A stretch of DNA of 64,000 nucleotides from an uncultured Oscillospiraceae bacterium (GCA_900754965.1 CAAEEO010000034.1:10712-74711), one strand, 5' to 3'; counted from the first letter of the stretch, positions 31,941 to 40,844 are shown. A program made the numbers and translations. Notes: generated from the letters alone by a model not told the origin.

Positions 31941-32261
31941 TTATCTTCTCTCTTTGGGGGATGGCGCTGGCAAGTCTTCATACATTGCACGGAACAGACC
32001 GGACAAAAAGGCACTGTCTTCCACTTCCTGCACCAGGAGCATTTCTTTTGCGCCCTCATAGGGCAGTTCATACTGGATTTCAGGCATAAATCCAACGGCA
32101 GACTTTACCGGCTTTACAAGAAGTCTATCGTCATAGATCCCGCCCACGATTTTACCACGGTAGTAGAGGAGAAATTCACCCATCATGGCGCGATAGGAAA
32201 TATCCTCTAAGTCTGATAACTGGTCTAAAATAAAATTCAGGTATTCCTGGCTGGATGCCAT
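31941..32261 (-). CDS. TfoX/Sxy N-terminal domain protein
   Basis: A 106-residue protein made only of the TfoX N-terminal domain: EYLNFILDQLSDL, YRAMMGEFLLYYRGKIVGGI, DDRLLVKPV and PYEGAKEMLLV. In gamma-proteobacteria the full-length protein controls competence, but stand-alone N-domains are common in Firmicutes and their role is not known. GAGGTGA lies five bases before the ATG; a GTG one codon upstream is also possible. It leads a two-gene unit with the zinc-ribbon membrane protein. Confidence 0.87.
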   Translation of the reverse strand: MASSQEYLNFILDQLSDLEDISYRAMMGEFLLYYRGKIVGGIYDDRLLVKPVKSAVGFMPEIQYELPYEGAKEMLLVQEVEDSAFLSGLFRAMYEDLPAPSPKERR

Positions 32262-32363
32262 CACTTCACCTCATATAAAAGTCGAAATATTAACAACGTG
32301 TGGAGGATTATACCACATATTCCGGGAAAATGATAGATAAAACATCTTTTGGAAAACCGTATT

Positions 32364-32420
32364 TTTTACAGGAACTTTACACGGGGATACCTTTCAGAGT
32401 TTTAATAAACCGTGTATAAT
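32364..32420 (+). promoter_or_regulatory. Pho-box-like repeats and -10 of the PhoR-like kinase gene
   Basis: TTTTACA (32364-32370), four bases, CTTTACA (32375-32381), then 33 bases to a TATAAT (32415-32420). The same arrangement occurs before the Na/Pi cotransporter gene at 34133-34189. Confidence 0.6.
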
Positions 32421-32445
32421 GGTGAAAAATGAAGGGGGAATCATC

Positions 32446-34098
32446 ATGACGGCAAAGATTTTTCAAAATATGGTATTGGTCAGCACCTTGGTGTTTGCCC
32501 TATGTGTTGCGATTTTTATGGGGACGGTGTATGAATACTTTGAAAACCGGGTCTATGATGAACTGCAAAGTGAAGCGGAACTGGCTGTACAAGGAGTGAC
32601 CCACGGCGGGGAGAACTTCTTTGAGGGACTGCAGATGACAGACCGGCTGACCTGGGTGGCGCCGGACGGGACGGTGCTGTTTGACAGTGTGGCGGATGCA
32701 TCCCAGATGGAAAACCACGGCGACCGGGAGGAAATCCGTCAGGCACTGGCAGAGGGGATGGGACGCAGCGCCCACTATTCCGAGATCTATCTGGAAAAGA
32801 CCCTGTACTATGCGCTGCGGGCGGCGGATGGAAGTGTCGTTCGCCTTTCCTGCACCCAAAATACGGTTCTGACGCTGCTGATGGGAATGATGGGGCCAAT
32901 TTTGTGGATTTTTTTCCTGGCGCTGATTTTAAGCGGTGTATTGGCCTCTCATCTGTCCAAACGGATTACCCAGCCGCTGAACGACATTTCGCTGGATAAT
33001 CCCGGGGAGCGGCCCATTTATCCGGAATTGCACCCCCTGCTGCATCGACTGGAAGAGCAAAACCGTACCATTGGACGGCAGATGGAGGAATTGGGGCGCA
33101 GACAGCGGGAATTCACGGCTATTACGGAGAATATGAGCGAGGGATTTGTGCTGATTGATAACCGGGGCTTGGTGCTTTCTCACAACAGTGCGGCAGCGCA
33201 CATCATTTCTCTGGGGGAGGACAACACCCAGCGGCTGCATTTGGAGGATTCAGAACAGTTCCGGCAGGCGGTCAATACGGCGCTGTCCGGCCAGCACTGG
33301 GAGACTATGCTGGAGCGGGATGGACGGCTGTATCAAGTGGTAGCGAACCCTGTAACGGCCTCGGGGCAGGTGACAGGCGTTTTACTGTTCATGATGGATG
33401 TAACGGAAAAAGAGCAGCGGGAACAGCTGCGCAGAGAATTTACGGCCAATGTCTCTCATGAACTGAAAACACCGCTGACCTCTATCTCAGGTTTTGCGGA
33501 ATTGATGAAGGATGGGTTGGTTCCGCCGGAAAAGACCCGGGAGTTTGCAGGAGATATTTATCGGGAGTGCCGCCGGATGATTGACCTGGTGGGAGATATT
33601 CTGAAACTGTCGAAATTGGACGAAGGCGGACAATTTGAGACAGAAACGGTGGATCTGTATGAACTGTCCATGGAAGTGGCCGATCGTTTGGCGCCAGAGG
33701 CTGTGCGCCATGGAATTCACATTGATGTTTCCGGAAAACATTGTGAGATCGTAGGCGTTCGGCAGATTCTGGAAGAGATGATCTACAACCTGTGCGACAA
33801 TGGTATCAAATACAATGTGCCCGGTGGAAATGTACGGATTGATGTGCGCTCGGATCGCCGCCAGACACGGGTAACGGTGTCCGATACAGGCATTGGCATC
33901 CCCTATGGAGATCAAAGCCGGGTGTTTGAGCGGTTTTACCGGGTAGACAAGAGCCATTCCAAAGAGGTGGGCGGCACTGGTTTGGGACTTTCCATCGTCA
34001 AACATGGCGCGCAGTATCACAATGCCAAAATTGCCCTCAGCAGTGAACCGGGTAAGGGGACACAGATTACGCTGCTGTTTCAGCGGGAGGGCGAATGA
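32446..34098 (+). CDS. PhoR-like sensor histidine kinase, orphan
   Basis: A 550-residue membrane kinase. Helix 1 (about 8-27), an extracytoplasmic sensor domain (about 30-150) and helix 2 (about 153-175) are followed by a short linker, a PAS domain (about 225-325), HisKA with phospho-accepting H338 (VSHELKTPLT), and an ATPase domain with NLCDNGIKYN, DTGIGIP and GGTGLGLSIV. This layout matches PhoR of Firmicutes. The start at 32446 follows AAGGGGG. Unusually, no response regulator gene lies next to it. The adjacent phosphate cotransporter and shared TTTACA repeats support a role in phosphate sensing. Confidence 0.85.
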   Translation: MTAKIFQNMVLVSTLVFALCVAIFMGTVYEYFENRVYDELQSEAELAVQGVTHGGENFFEGLQMTDRLTWVAPDGTVLFDSVADASQMENHGDREEIRQALAEGMGRSAHYSEIYLEKTLYYALRAADGSVVRLSCTQNTVLTLLMGMMGPILWIFFLALILSGVLASHLSKRITQPLNDISLDNPGERPIYPELHPLLHRLEEQNRTIGRQMEELGRRQREFTAITENMSEGFVLIDNRGLVLSHNSAAAHIISLGEDNTQRLHLEDSEQFRQAVNTALSGQHWETMLERDGRLYQVVANPVTASGQVTGVLLFMMDVTEKEQREQLRREFTANVSHELKTPLTSISGFAELMKDGLVPPEKTREFAGDIYRECRRMIDLVGDILKLSKLDEGGQFETETVDLYELSMEVADRLAPEAVRHGIHIDVSGKHCEIVGVRQILEEMIYNLCDNGIKYNVPGGNVRIDVRSDRRQTRVTVSDTGIGIPYGDQSRVFERFYRVDKSHSKEVGGTGLGLSIVKHGAQYHNAKIALSSEPGKGTQITLLFQREGE

Positions 34099-34123
34099 AG
34101 TTGGCCTGTAAAACTGCAGCGGA

Positions 34124-34189
34124 CTTTACAAACTTTACATAAACTTTACAAACGGCTGATAATGGATTTTACACACGGTGTATTACAAT
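34124..34189 (+). promoter_or_regulatory. Pho-box-like CTTTACA repeats and -10 of the Na/Pi cotransporter gene
   Basis: Three copies of CTTTACA at 34124-34130, 34133-34139 and 34144-34150. The last two are exactly seven bases each with a four-base spacer, the geometry of Pho boxes. TACAAT lies at 34184-34189, again 33 bases after the last repeat. A further TTTTACA is at 34167-34173. Confidence 0.65.
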
Positions 34190-34233
34190 ACCGATGTAAA
34201 TTTTGACAAAAAAATTTTGGAAAGGATGTTACT

Positions 34234-35985
34234 ATGTCCATTCTTGATCTGCTTACCATGGTTGGAGGCTTGTGTCTGTTCCTGTTTGGTATGAACCTGA
34301 TGGGAGACGGCCTGGAGAAACGAGCCGGTAACCGACTGAAAACGATTCTGGGGAAACTGACCGGCAGTAAGCTGCGTGGGTTTCTGCTGGGATTGGGTGT
34401 TACCGCGATTATCCAGAGCTCCAGTGCCACCACTGTGATGGTGGTCGGTTTTGTAAACTCTGGCATCATGTCTTTGCATCAGGCCATCGGCATCATCATG
34501 GGCGCCAATGTGGGTACCACTGTGACGGCCTGGATTTTGAGTTTGACAGGAATCAGCGGCAGCAGCCTGATCGTGAATCTGCTGAAACCCAAGTACTTCA
34601 CCCCCGTTTTGGCGGCAATCGGCATTATTTTCTATATGTTCTCGAAACAGGCCAAGAAAAAGGACACCGGCATGATCCTGCTGGGGTTTGCCACTCTGAT
34701 GACCGGAATGGATATTATGACCGGTGCGGTTTCCGGTCTGAGCGAAGTGGAAGGATTCCGGAATATCCTGGTCATGTTCTCCAATCCCTTTTTGGGGGTA
34801 CTGGCCGGTATGGTGCTGACGGCAATGATTCAGTCCAGTTCCGCATCTGTGGGTATTTTGCAGGCACTGGCCTCCACAGGACAGGTGACCTATGCGACAG
34901 CGGTGCCGATCATCATGGGTCAAAACATCGGTACCTGTGTAACGGCAATGTTGGCTTCCGTTGGCACCAACAAGAATGCGAGACGGACGGCCGTGGTCCA
35001 TTTGGCATTCAACATTATCGGTACCGCGGTGTGGCTGTTGGTATTTGTGGCGGTGAAGTCCGTGATTGAACTGCCGATCCTGCAGGAATCTGCTGACCAG
35101 TTGGGGATTGCCGTGCTTCACAGCGCGTTCAACATTCTCTGCACGGTTCTGCTGCTGCCGATGTCCGGACTGCTGGAGAAGATCGCTTATGCAGTCATTA
35201 AAGATGACGAGAACACGGACAGCATCGAGATTCTGGACGAGCGTTTGATGACAGCGCCTCCGGTGGCCATTGCACAGTGCCGCCGAGTGGTGGATCAGAT
35301 GGCAGAGATCGCAGTGCGGTCTTTGAAAAATGCCCTGTCCATGCTGGATGAGTATGACCCGAAAGTGGCGGCCAGTGTCCGTGAGGACGAAGACCGGACG
35401 GACCGCTATGAGGATATGCTGAGCGAGTATCTGGTGAAACTGAGCAACCATGCGCTGAATGACAACGACCGCCAGGAAACTGCTGAACTGCTGCATTTGA
35501 TCGGAGACTTTGAGAGGATTTCCGACCATGCGGTGAATATTCTGGAATCCTCTGAGGAAATGCGGGACAAACGGATCTCTTTCTCCCAGACCGGTCAGCG
35601 TGAACTGAAGATCATGCGCGGGGCTGTGGAAGAAATCCTGGAGATGTCTTTGAAAGCGTACCAGGACAACGATGTGAAACTGGCAAAAAGTGTAGAGCCG
35701 CTGGAAGAAGTGGTGGATACGCTGAAGGAACAGCTGCGGATGCGCCACATTCTGCGTCTGCAAAACGGCACTTGTACCATTGAACTGGGCTTTGTGTGGG
35801 CTGATTTGCTTAACAGCCTGGAACGCGTGGCAGACCATTGCTCCAATATTGCAGGCCGTGTGATCGAGGCTGCCAATCATTCCATGGATCTGCACGCTTA
35901 CATGGAACATATGAAACTGGGCAACCCGGATTTTACCAAACAGTACAGCGAGTTTGCACAGAAATATGCACTGGTAGACGAATAA
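34234..35985 (+). CDS. Na/Pi cotransporter (NptA/PNaS family) with PhoU-like tail
   Basis: A 583-residue protein. The membrane part (about 1-310) has the duplicated QSSSA motif of the family (VTAIIQSSSATTVMVVG and LTAMIQSSSASVGILQ), with the GANVGTTVTAW and GQNIGTCVTAM partners. The C-terminal cytoplasmic part (about 345-560) is two PhoU-like three-helix bundles, including ERISDHAVNILE and ERVADHCSNIA. It imports phosphate with Na+. GGAAAGGA precedes the ATG. It follows the PhoR-like kinase and has a matching operator, consistent with induction on phosphate shortage. Confidence 0.93.
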   Translation: MSILDLLTMVGGLCLFLFGMNLMGDGLEKRAGNRLKTILGKLTGSKLRGFLLGLGVTAIIQSSSATTVMVVGFVNSGIMSLHQAIGIIMGANVGTTVTAWILSLTGISGSSLIVNLLKPKYFTPVLAAIGIIFYMFSKQAKKKDTGMILLGFATLMTGMDIMTGAVSGLSEVEGFRNILVMFSNPFLGVLAGMVLTAMIQSSSASVGILQALASTGQVTYATAVPIIMGQNIGTCVTAMLASVGTNKNARRTAVVHLAFNIIGTAVWLLVFVAVKSVIELPILQESADQLGIAVLHSAFNILCTVLLLPMSGLLEKIAYAVIKDDENTDSIEILDERLMTAPPVAIAQCRRVVDQMAEIAVRSLKNALSMLDEYDPKVAASVREDEDRTDRYEDMLSEYLVKLSNHALNDNDRQETAELLHLIGDFERISDHAVNILESSEEMRDKRISFSQTGQRELKIMRGAVEEILEMSLKAYQDNDVKLAKSVEPLEEVVDTLKEQLRMRHILRLQNGTCTIELGFVWADLLNSLERVADHCSNIAGRVIEAANHSMDLHAYMEHMKLGNPDFTKQYSEFAQKYALVDE

Positions 35986-36003
35986 TAGATACTGTGATAT
36001 AGG

Positions 36004-36047
36004 AAACGCAGGTGCGTCAATCAAATTGACGCACCTGCGTTTTTTTC
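36004..36047 (+). terminator. Terminator of the cotransporter gene
   Basis: A 17-pair stem AAACGCAGGTGCGTCAA/TTGACGCACCTGCGTTT followed by more T. Confidence 0.95.
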
Positions 36048-36163
36048 TTGGAATAAATAGGATGTCCCCGCCATATAGTGCTCTATATAGCTTGTTCACT
36101 GCTTCTGAACAGTCGAATGAGTTAGAAGTTGGAATCTTGGTTGAGCAAAAGGAGGATTTCCGA

Positions 36164-36748
36164 TTGAAAAGTATCATTGTTTGGATATTAGCGCTTTGGA
36201 TGGGGGTGAGCTGTGCTCTGCCGGCTGCGGCGGCTTATGACCCGGAGAAAGATTACATGGAGTGCATGATTCGGGCTGTAATGGAGGGGGATCTTGACGG
36301 GGGAACGCAGGCGGAACTGATCCGGAATGAAAAGATTCGGCAGCAGGGATTGAACTATCCCACAATCGCATTTGAGGATCTGCTGCTGCTCAGTAGAGTG
36401 ATCTATCGGGAGGCGGGGAGCAACTGGCTGTCCGAAACCTGGAAAATGAGCGTGGGGGAGGTGGTCCTCAACCGGGTGGCATCTTCGGAATTCCCGAACA
36501 CCGTTAGGGAAGTTGTGATGCAGCCAGGACAGTACGGCGGACTCTGCCCGGACTTTCAGGAACTCCGGCCGAGTCGGCTGTGCGTGGAAATCGCATTGCG
36601 GCTTTTGGGGGGAGAGCGGGTTTTGAACGAACCGTCGGTAGTTTTTCAATCCAATGACCGCTTAGGCAGCGGTGTCTTTCAAAAGTTGACGGATGGGGAA
36701 TTGGGCGTTACCTATTTATGCTATTCCAGTCATCCGGAATTATACTGA
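36164..36748 (+). CDS. SleB-type cell wall hydrolase, secreted
   Basis: A 194-residue protein from a TTG start with AGGAGG seven bases upstream. It has a signal peptide (MKSIIVWILALW...ALPAAAA). The mature part matches the hydrolase_2/SleB fold with catalytic Glu in VIYREAGS and downstream VGEVVLNRVASSEFPNTVREVV. This family cuts peptidoglycan as a lytic transglycosylase, in spore cortex or in vegetative walls. No peptidoglycan-binding domain and no ypeB gene is next to it, so a spore-specific role cannot be claimed. Confidence 0.85.
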   Translation: MKSIIVWILALWMGVSCALPAAAAYDPEKDYMECMIRAVMEGDLDGGTQAELIRNEKIRQQGLNYPTIAFEDLLLLSRVIYREAGSNWLSETWKMSVGEVVLNRVASSEFPNTVREVVMQPGQYGGLCPDFQELRPSRLCVEIALRLLGGERVLNEPSVVFQSNDRLGSGVFQKLTDGELGVTYLCYSSHPELY

Positions 36749-36757
36749 AATCAACAG

Positions 36758-36796
36758 AAAAACCGGTTCGCAGTGTGCTGCGAACCGGTTTTTTCG
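36758..36796. terminator. Bidirectional terminator
   Basis: AAAAACCGGTTCGCAG and CTGCGAACCGGTTTTTT around TGTG, with A-run and T-run. It serves the SleB-type gene and the convergent E2-like gene. Confidence 0.93.
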
Positions 36797-36810
36797 ACGT
36801 TTTGCAGAAT

Positions 36811-37659
36811 TCAGAAAATATCCTCAAAGACCCGCTCGGGGGGCAGCTCCAACAGTGCAGGGTTGTGGAGCAGCTGCTTGAGGAATCGAAAGGCCTCGGT
36901 GAAGTAATACACATCCGCAATGCGGCTGTCGTATGTGACGCGGAAACTCATTGCACGGCGTCCCTGGATCTGACTGGTGCTGATGGACATGGTCATAGGA
37001 AGATCACCGAATGCACCCAGACCGATATAGGTGGGGCGGGCGCCGTGTACAGAAAGAGAGCTGATGGACAGGGAACCGTGATAGGGACTGCTTTCCAAAA
37101 AACTCTGGGGGAGTTTTCCAAAGTAATCCAACATACGCAAAAACCAGAAGTTCAGCTTGACGAAGGGGCGGGGGAGATGGAGCACCGTCTCAGAGGGGAG
37201 ATAAGCTGGCTGGGCGCTGCCGGACTTCAGCTGCTGCACGGCGCTGCGGATTTTCCGATACACATCGTAGACAGTGTCGGAGGGCGACAGGGATACTTTG
37301 ATGAACCGGGCGGACTGCCGGTCAGATTCATTTTTGGCGGCGGTAATGATCACAGAAATGTCGTTCCTGGCGTAAATCCGCTGACCAGAAATGAACCGGT
37401 TGATAGCGGGCATGACTGCCACAGTGCGCACATAGGCGGCCACCAAGACATGAAGCAGATTGAGATTGGCAAATTCACCCACCGCTTTTTCATGCAGCCA
37501 AAATTCTGCATCAGTGATGTCCACCGCATCTTCATACAGGTTGGCGGCAGATTGCCGGTCAGGAACGAAGTAGGGGGTGAACTGATCTGCCTCCGGCAAA
37601 TTGTGAAGCGGCCGGCCTGCTTTGAGTCCGCCGCTTTTGGTTACGGTATGTTGGCTCAT
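36811..37659 (-). CDS. E2-like (2-oxoacid dehydrogenase acyltransferase fold) protein without lipoyl domain
   Basis: A 282-residue protein with the CoA-dependent acyltransferase fold: GRPLHNLPEADQFTPYFVPDR, NLLHVLVAAYVRTVA, INRFISGQRIYARNDI and the final VTYDSRIADVYYFTEAFRFL. In true E2 enzymes that last motif reads D-H-R-x3-D-G. Here the catalytic His is Ser and the Gly is Val, so ordinary acyltransfer chemistry is unlikely. No lipoyl or E1-binding domain is present and no dehydrogenase genes are nearby. It may be a non-catalytic binding protein or use another mechanism. A GGAG site precedes the ATG. Confidence 0.78.
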   Translation of the reverse strand: MSQHTVTKSGGLKAGRPLHNLPEADQFTPYFVPDRQSAANLYEDAVDITDAEFWLHEKAVGEFANLNLLHVLVAAYVRTVAVMPAINRFISGQRIYARNDISVIITAAKNESDRQSARFIKVSLSPSDTVYDVYRKIRSAVQQLKSGSAQPAYLPSETVLHLPRPFVKLNFWFLRMLDYFGKLPQSFLESSPYHGSLSISSLSVHGARPTYIGLGAFGDLPMTMSISTSQIQGRRAMSFRVTYDSRIADVYYFTEAFRFLKQLLHNPALLELPPERVFEDIF

Positions 37660-37727
37660 GTTTGATTCTCCGTATTTGATGTTTGTAAAATAGTCGGTAA
37701 ACTCGTGAGAAGTGTAACTTTTTGTTT

Positions 37728-37756
37728 ATTTTACAATACTCCGGTCGTAAACGCAA
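37728..37756 (-). promoter_or_regulatory. Probable promoter of the E2-like gene
   Basis: Read leftward, TTGCGT and TAAAAT with a 17-base spacer, about 70 bases before the start codon. Confidence 0.6.
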
Positions 37757-37969
37757 GGGGAAATCCTGCTCAAAAGAGAAACAGGGAGAAATGGCGTGCA
37801 CAGCGCGGACAAGCGTACATAGAGGAAAGAATTGTGCAAATCGTCAAAAGAGAAAGACCGTTTTTTACAAATCGATGCAAAGACGCGGAGTTTAACAAAT
37901 AACTAACAAAACGCCAAAGAAACAGGCGATTTTTGTATCAATTTTGACAAGTAAAAAGGGCGTTTTTGC

Positions 37970-37998
37970 TTGCATTGTTGTTCAAATTGGGGTATACT
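37970..37998 (+). promoter_or_regulatory. Promoter of the V/A-ATPase operon
   Basis: TTGCAT (37970-37975) and TATACT (37993-37998) with a 17-base spacer, 50 bases before the first start codon. In 37660-38047 I see only this promoter, the opposing one at 37728-37756 and an 8-base inverted repeat (AAAACGCC/GGCGTTTT); there is no gene. Confidence 0.75.
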
Positions 37999-38047
37999 TT
38001 GCCTGTATCAATACGGATACCTGTCGAAACAGGCGGGAGGTGTGTCA

Positions 38048-38362
38048 ATGTCATTTGAAGCGATCAATGTGATCAACCAGGCAGAGGAATCTGCCAAGAA
38101 GAACCATGCTCAAGCTCTTGCAGATGCCAAGGCGGCGGAGGCCGCGGCGGCAGCGGAGGGCAAGGCATCGGTGGAAACCGCAATGTCTCATGCACGCAGT
38201 CAGGTGCATGACCAGCAGACCCGGATGGATGCCGAGGCTGTCGCCGCAGCCCAGGCTCTGGCCGGCGAGACCGAACAGAAAAAGGCTGCAATGCGAACCA
38301 GCGCCGAGGGACGTCTTGACAAAGCTGCGTCACTTATCGTGGAAAGGATCGTGAACGGCTGA
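38048..38362 (+). CDS. atpH: V/A-type ATPase peripheral stalk subunit H (G-type)
   Basis: A 104-residue, Ala/Glu/Lys-rich, almost entirely helical protein (INQAEESAKKNHAQALADAKAAEAA...), as expected for the small stalk subunit that forms a coiled coil with subunit E. It has GGGAGG before the ATG and is the first gene of the operon, in the place where archaeal and bacterial operons carry this subunit. Sequence motifs are weak, so the call rests on length, composition and position. Its stop overlaps the start of atpI by one base. Confidence 0.85.
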   Translation: MSFEAINVINQAEESAKKNHAQALADAKAAEAAAAAEGKASVETAMSHARSQVHDQQTRMDAEAVAAAQALAGETEQKKAAMRTSAEGRLDKAASLIVERIVNG

Positions 38363-40287
38363 TGGCAATCGTAAAAATGAAGAAGCTGAAGCTGTTCGTG
38401 GCCTCTCCCCAACGGGAGAAACTGCTACGAGAGCTGATGCTACTGGGGTGCGTGGAGGTCAGCGAGCCGTCCGTTGAGGAGGGGCAGACCCTCAATCTGC
38501 GGAAGAACGACGCGACAGACCTGGTGCAGCTCAGAACCGATCTGGCGGCGTTTACCAACAGTATTGCGTTGCTGAAGAAGTATGCGCCGGAGAAATCCGG
38601 ACTGCTGTCTCCGCTGCCGGAAGTCCCGCTCAGTGAATTGCTGGACGAGACAAAATTGTCCGAAGACCTGGCACTGGCGAACCGGATCATCGGACTGGAC
38701 GACAAAATCCGCCGACTGACGGCGGAGGAAACTGCAAAACGCGCGGAGATCCAGGCACTGACGCCATGGAAAGATCTGGACTTGCCTCTGGAGTGCAACG
38801 GAACGGAGACCAGCGCTCTCATTCTTGCCACTTTCCCGGGTTCTGTGGATCTGGATCAGGCAGAAAGCGCGTTGGAGAGCGCAGTGGAACGGGCGGAACT
38901 GTTCCGGGTCTGCACGGAGAAGTCGGCGCAGTATGTTGCGCTGGTGTGCTACCGGGAAGATCTGGAGGCAGCCCAATCTGCACTGCGGAGTTTTGGCTTT
39001 GCGGCAGTGAACTTGGGAGATTTCCGAGGGACGGCTGCAGAAAACATTCGGGCCGACGAGGCGGCGCTGGTGGAACTGTCAGCAGAGAAAGAACGCTGTG
39101 CTGCAGAAATCGCAGCGCAGGCCGAGCATCGGATGGAACTGAAACTCCGGGCCGATACTGTGGCTACAAAAGTGTCACGGGCAGAGGCCGAAGACAAGCT
39201 GCTGTGCACAGACAGCGTCTCCATTCTGGAGGGCTGGGTGCCGGCAGAGAAGGAAAGCGAACTGGAGAACCTGCTGGAGTCTTACGACTGTGCGTGGGAG
39301 ACCCGGGCGCCGGTGGAAGAGGAATATCCTCAGGTGCCGGTCAAACTGAAGAACGGGAAGATTTCCCGTGCATTGAACACCGTAACGGAAATGTACAGCC
39401 TGCCCGCCTATGACGGCGTGGACCCGAACCCGCTGATGACGCCGTTTTTTATTTTGTTCTACGGCGCAATGATGGCGGATATGGGATACGGGCTGCTGAT
39501 GATCATTATTTGCAGTCTGGTGCTGCATAAAAAGAAACCTCGGGAGAGCCAGAGAAACTTCTTTGAGCTGTTCCGGTGGTGCGGTATCTCCACATTCTTC
39601 TGGGGATTCCTGACCGGTGGTTTCTTCGGCGATGCACCGGCTCAGGTGGCAAAGATCCTGGGCATCGAATGGGGCGGACTGTGGTCCCTGTTCAATCCCC
39701 TGGAAGACACGGTGATGATCCTGGCAGGCGCCATGTGTATGGGCCTGGTACATATCCTGACCGGTACAGTGGTAGGATTTATCGAAAATGTGAAGGCAAA
39801 GAACTGGGGCGCTGCGATTAGCGACCAGGTGTGCGTGTGGTTCCTGCTGGCAGGAATTGCCTGCGCCATCCTGGGGGCAGGTCCCTGGGTCCTGATCATC
39901 GGCCTGGTGCTGATGGTGGTCGGTTCCTTTATGACCAACACTGGATTCGGTAAAATCACCGGAATTTTCGGGGCGATCTACAACAATGCTACCGGTTATT
40001 TCGGAGATATCCTGTCTTATGCCCGTATTATGGCACTGATGCTGGCGGGCAGCGTCATCGCTCAGGTGTTCAACACCATTGGCGCGATCCCCGGCAATCT
40101 GTTTGTGTTCCTCATCATCTCCATTTTGGGGAACGCGCTGAACTTCGGCCTGAACCTGTTGGGCTGCTATGTGCATGACCTGCGTCTGCAGTGCCTGGAG
40201 TTCTTTGGTAAGTTCTACAAGGATGGCGGAAAACCCTTCCGTCCCCTGGATGTTGAAACAAAATTTGTGAATGTTGCAGAGCAATAA
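38362..40287 (+). CDS. atpI: V/A-type ATPase subunit I (membrane stator)
   Basis: A 641-residue subunit a/I. The N-terminal half (about 1-340) is a cytoplasmic arm of long helices. The C-terminal half has about seven to eight membrane helices with family motifs PLMTPFFILFYGAMMADMGYG, FFWGFLTGGFFGDAP and DILSYARIMALMLAGSVIAQ, the last carrying the essential Arg next to the rotor. It forms the ion half-channels. The stop is 14 bases before atpK. Confidence 0.95.
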   Translation: MAIVKMKKLKLFVASPQREKLLRELMLLGCVEVSEPSVEEGQTLNLRKNDATDLVQLRTDLAAFTNSIALLKKYAPEKSGLLSPLPEVPLSELLDETKLSEDLALANRIIGLDDKIRRLTAEETAKRAEIQALTPWKDLDLPLECNGTETSALILATFPGSVDLDQAESALESAVERAELFRVCTEKSAQYVALVCYREDLEAAQSALRSFGFAAVNLGDFRGTAAENIRADEAALVELSAEKERCAAEIAAQAEHRMELKLRADTVATKVSRAEAEDKLLCTDSVSILEGWVPAEKESELENLLESYDCAWETRAPVEEEYPQVPVKLKNGKISRALNTVTEMYSLPAYDGVDPNPLMTPFFILFYGAMMADMGYGLLMIIICSLVLHKKKPRESQRNFFELFRWCGISTFFWGFLTGGFFGDAPAQVAKILGIEWGGLWSLFNPLEDTVMILAGAMCMGLVHILTGTVVGFIENVKAKNWGAAISDQVCVWFLLAGIACAILGAGPWVLIIGLVLMVVGSFMTNTGFGKITGIFGAIYNNATGYFGDILSYARIMALMLAGSVIAQVFNTIGAIPGNLFVFLIISILGNALNFGLNLLGCYVHDLRLQCLEFFGKFYKDGGKPFRPLDVETKFVNVAEQ

Positions 40288-40301
40288 GGAGGAAATTAAA
40301 A

Positions 40302-40787
40302 ATGGGATTTTTTGAAGCTTTTGGTGGCATGACCCTGGGATTCCTGGGCGCAGGTCTGGCAGCAGCACTGTGCTGCATTGGTTCCGCAAAAGGTACCGGC
40401 ATCGCCGGTGAGGCCGGCACAGGTCTGCTGTGCGAAGACCCCAGCAAGTTCGGTAAAGTCATGATTCTGCAGGTCATTCCCGGTACGCAGGGTCTGTACG
40501 GTCTGGTCGTTTGGTTCTTCGCATGCTACACCATGGGTATGCTGGACGGCAGCGCAATCAACATGACCGTTCAGGAAGGTCTGCGTTACTTCGCAGCTTG
40601 CCTGCCCATGGCAATCGGCGGTCTGCTGTCTGCAATCGCTCAGGGCCGCGTGGCTGCAGGTTCCATCAACATTCTGGCAAAGAAACCCGACGACTGGTCC
40701 AAGGGCATGGTTCTGTGCATCACGGTTGAGTTCTACGCCATTCTGTCTCTGCTGGCTTCCATGCTCATGATCCTGAACATCGGCTGA
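40302..40787 (+). CDS. atpK: V/A-type ATPase subunit K (rotor ring)
   Basis: A 161-residue duplicated hairpin (four helices) proteolipid of the 16-kDa kind. The first hairpin has PGTQGLYG with T62/Q63, the second has IAQG with Q114 and the ion-carrying E143 (CITVEFYAILSLL). In Enterococcus hirae NtpK, the corresponding Thr, Gln, Gln and Glu side chains bind Na+; the same set here suggests a Na+-coupled enzyme. The usual Leu ligand position is Ile-like. AAGGAGG precedes the ATG. Confidence 0.94.
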   Translation: MGFFEAFGGMTLGFLGAGLAAALCCIGSAKGTGIAGEAGTGLLCEDPSKFGKVMILQVIPGTQGLYGLVVWFFACYTMGMLDGSAINMTVQEGLRYFAACLPMAIGGLLSAIAQGRVAAGSINILAKKPDDWSKGMVLCITVEFYAILSLLASMLMILNIG

Positions 40788-40844
40788 GCCGGCGTTCCAA
40801 TGAAAAACCAAAACGGTTTGAATTGTTATGAAGGGAATTGAGCT

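Noticed and set aside
31928..32095. A 56-codon, Cys-rich N-terminal extension of the zinc-ribbon membrane protein
   Set aside because: It lies within the TfoX-domain gene, and a good ribosome binding site supports the start at 31927. The Cys pattern is therefore accidental.
34183..36177. A 664-residue open frame on the - strand
   Set aside because: It is antisense to the Na/Pi cotransporter, is rich in His/Gln, and has no motif.
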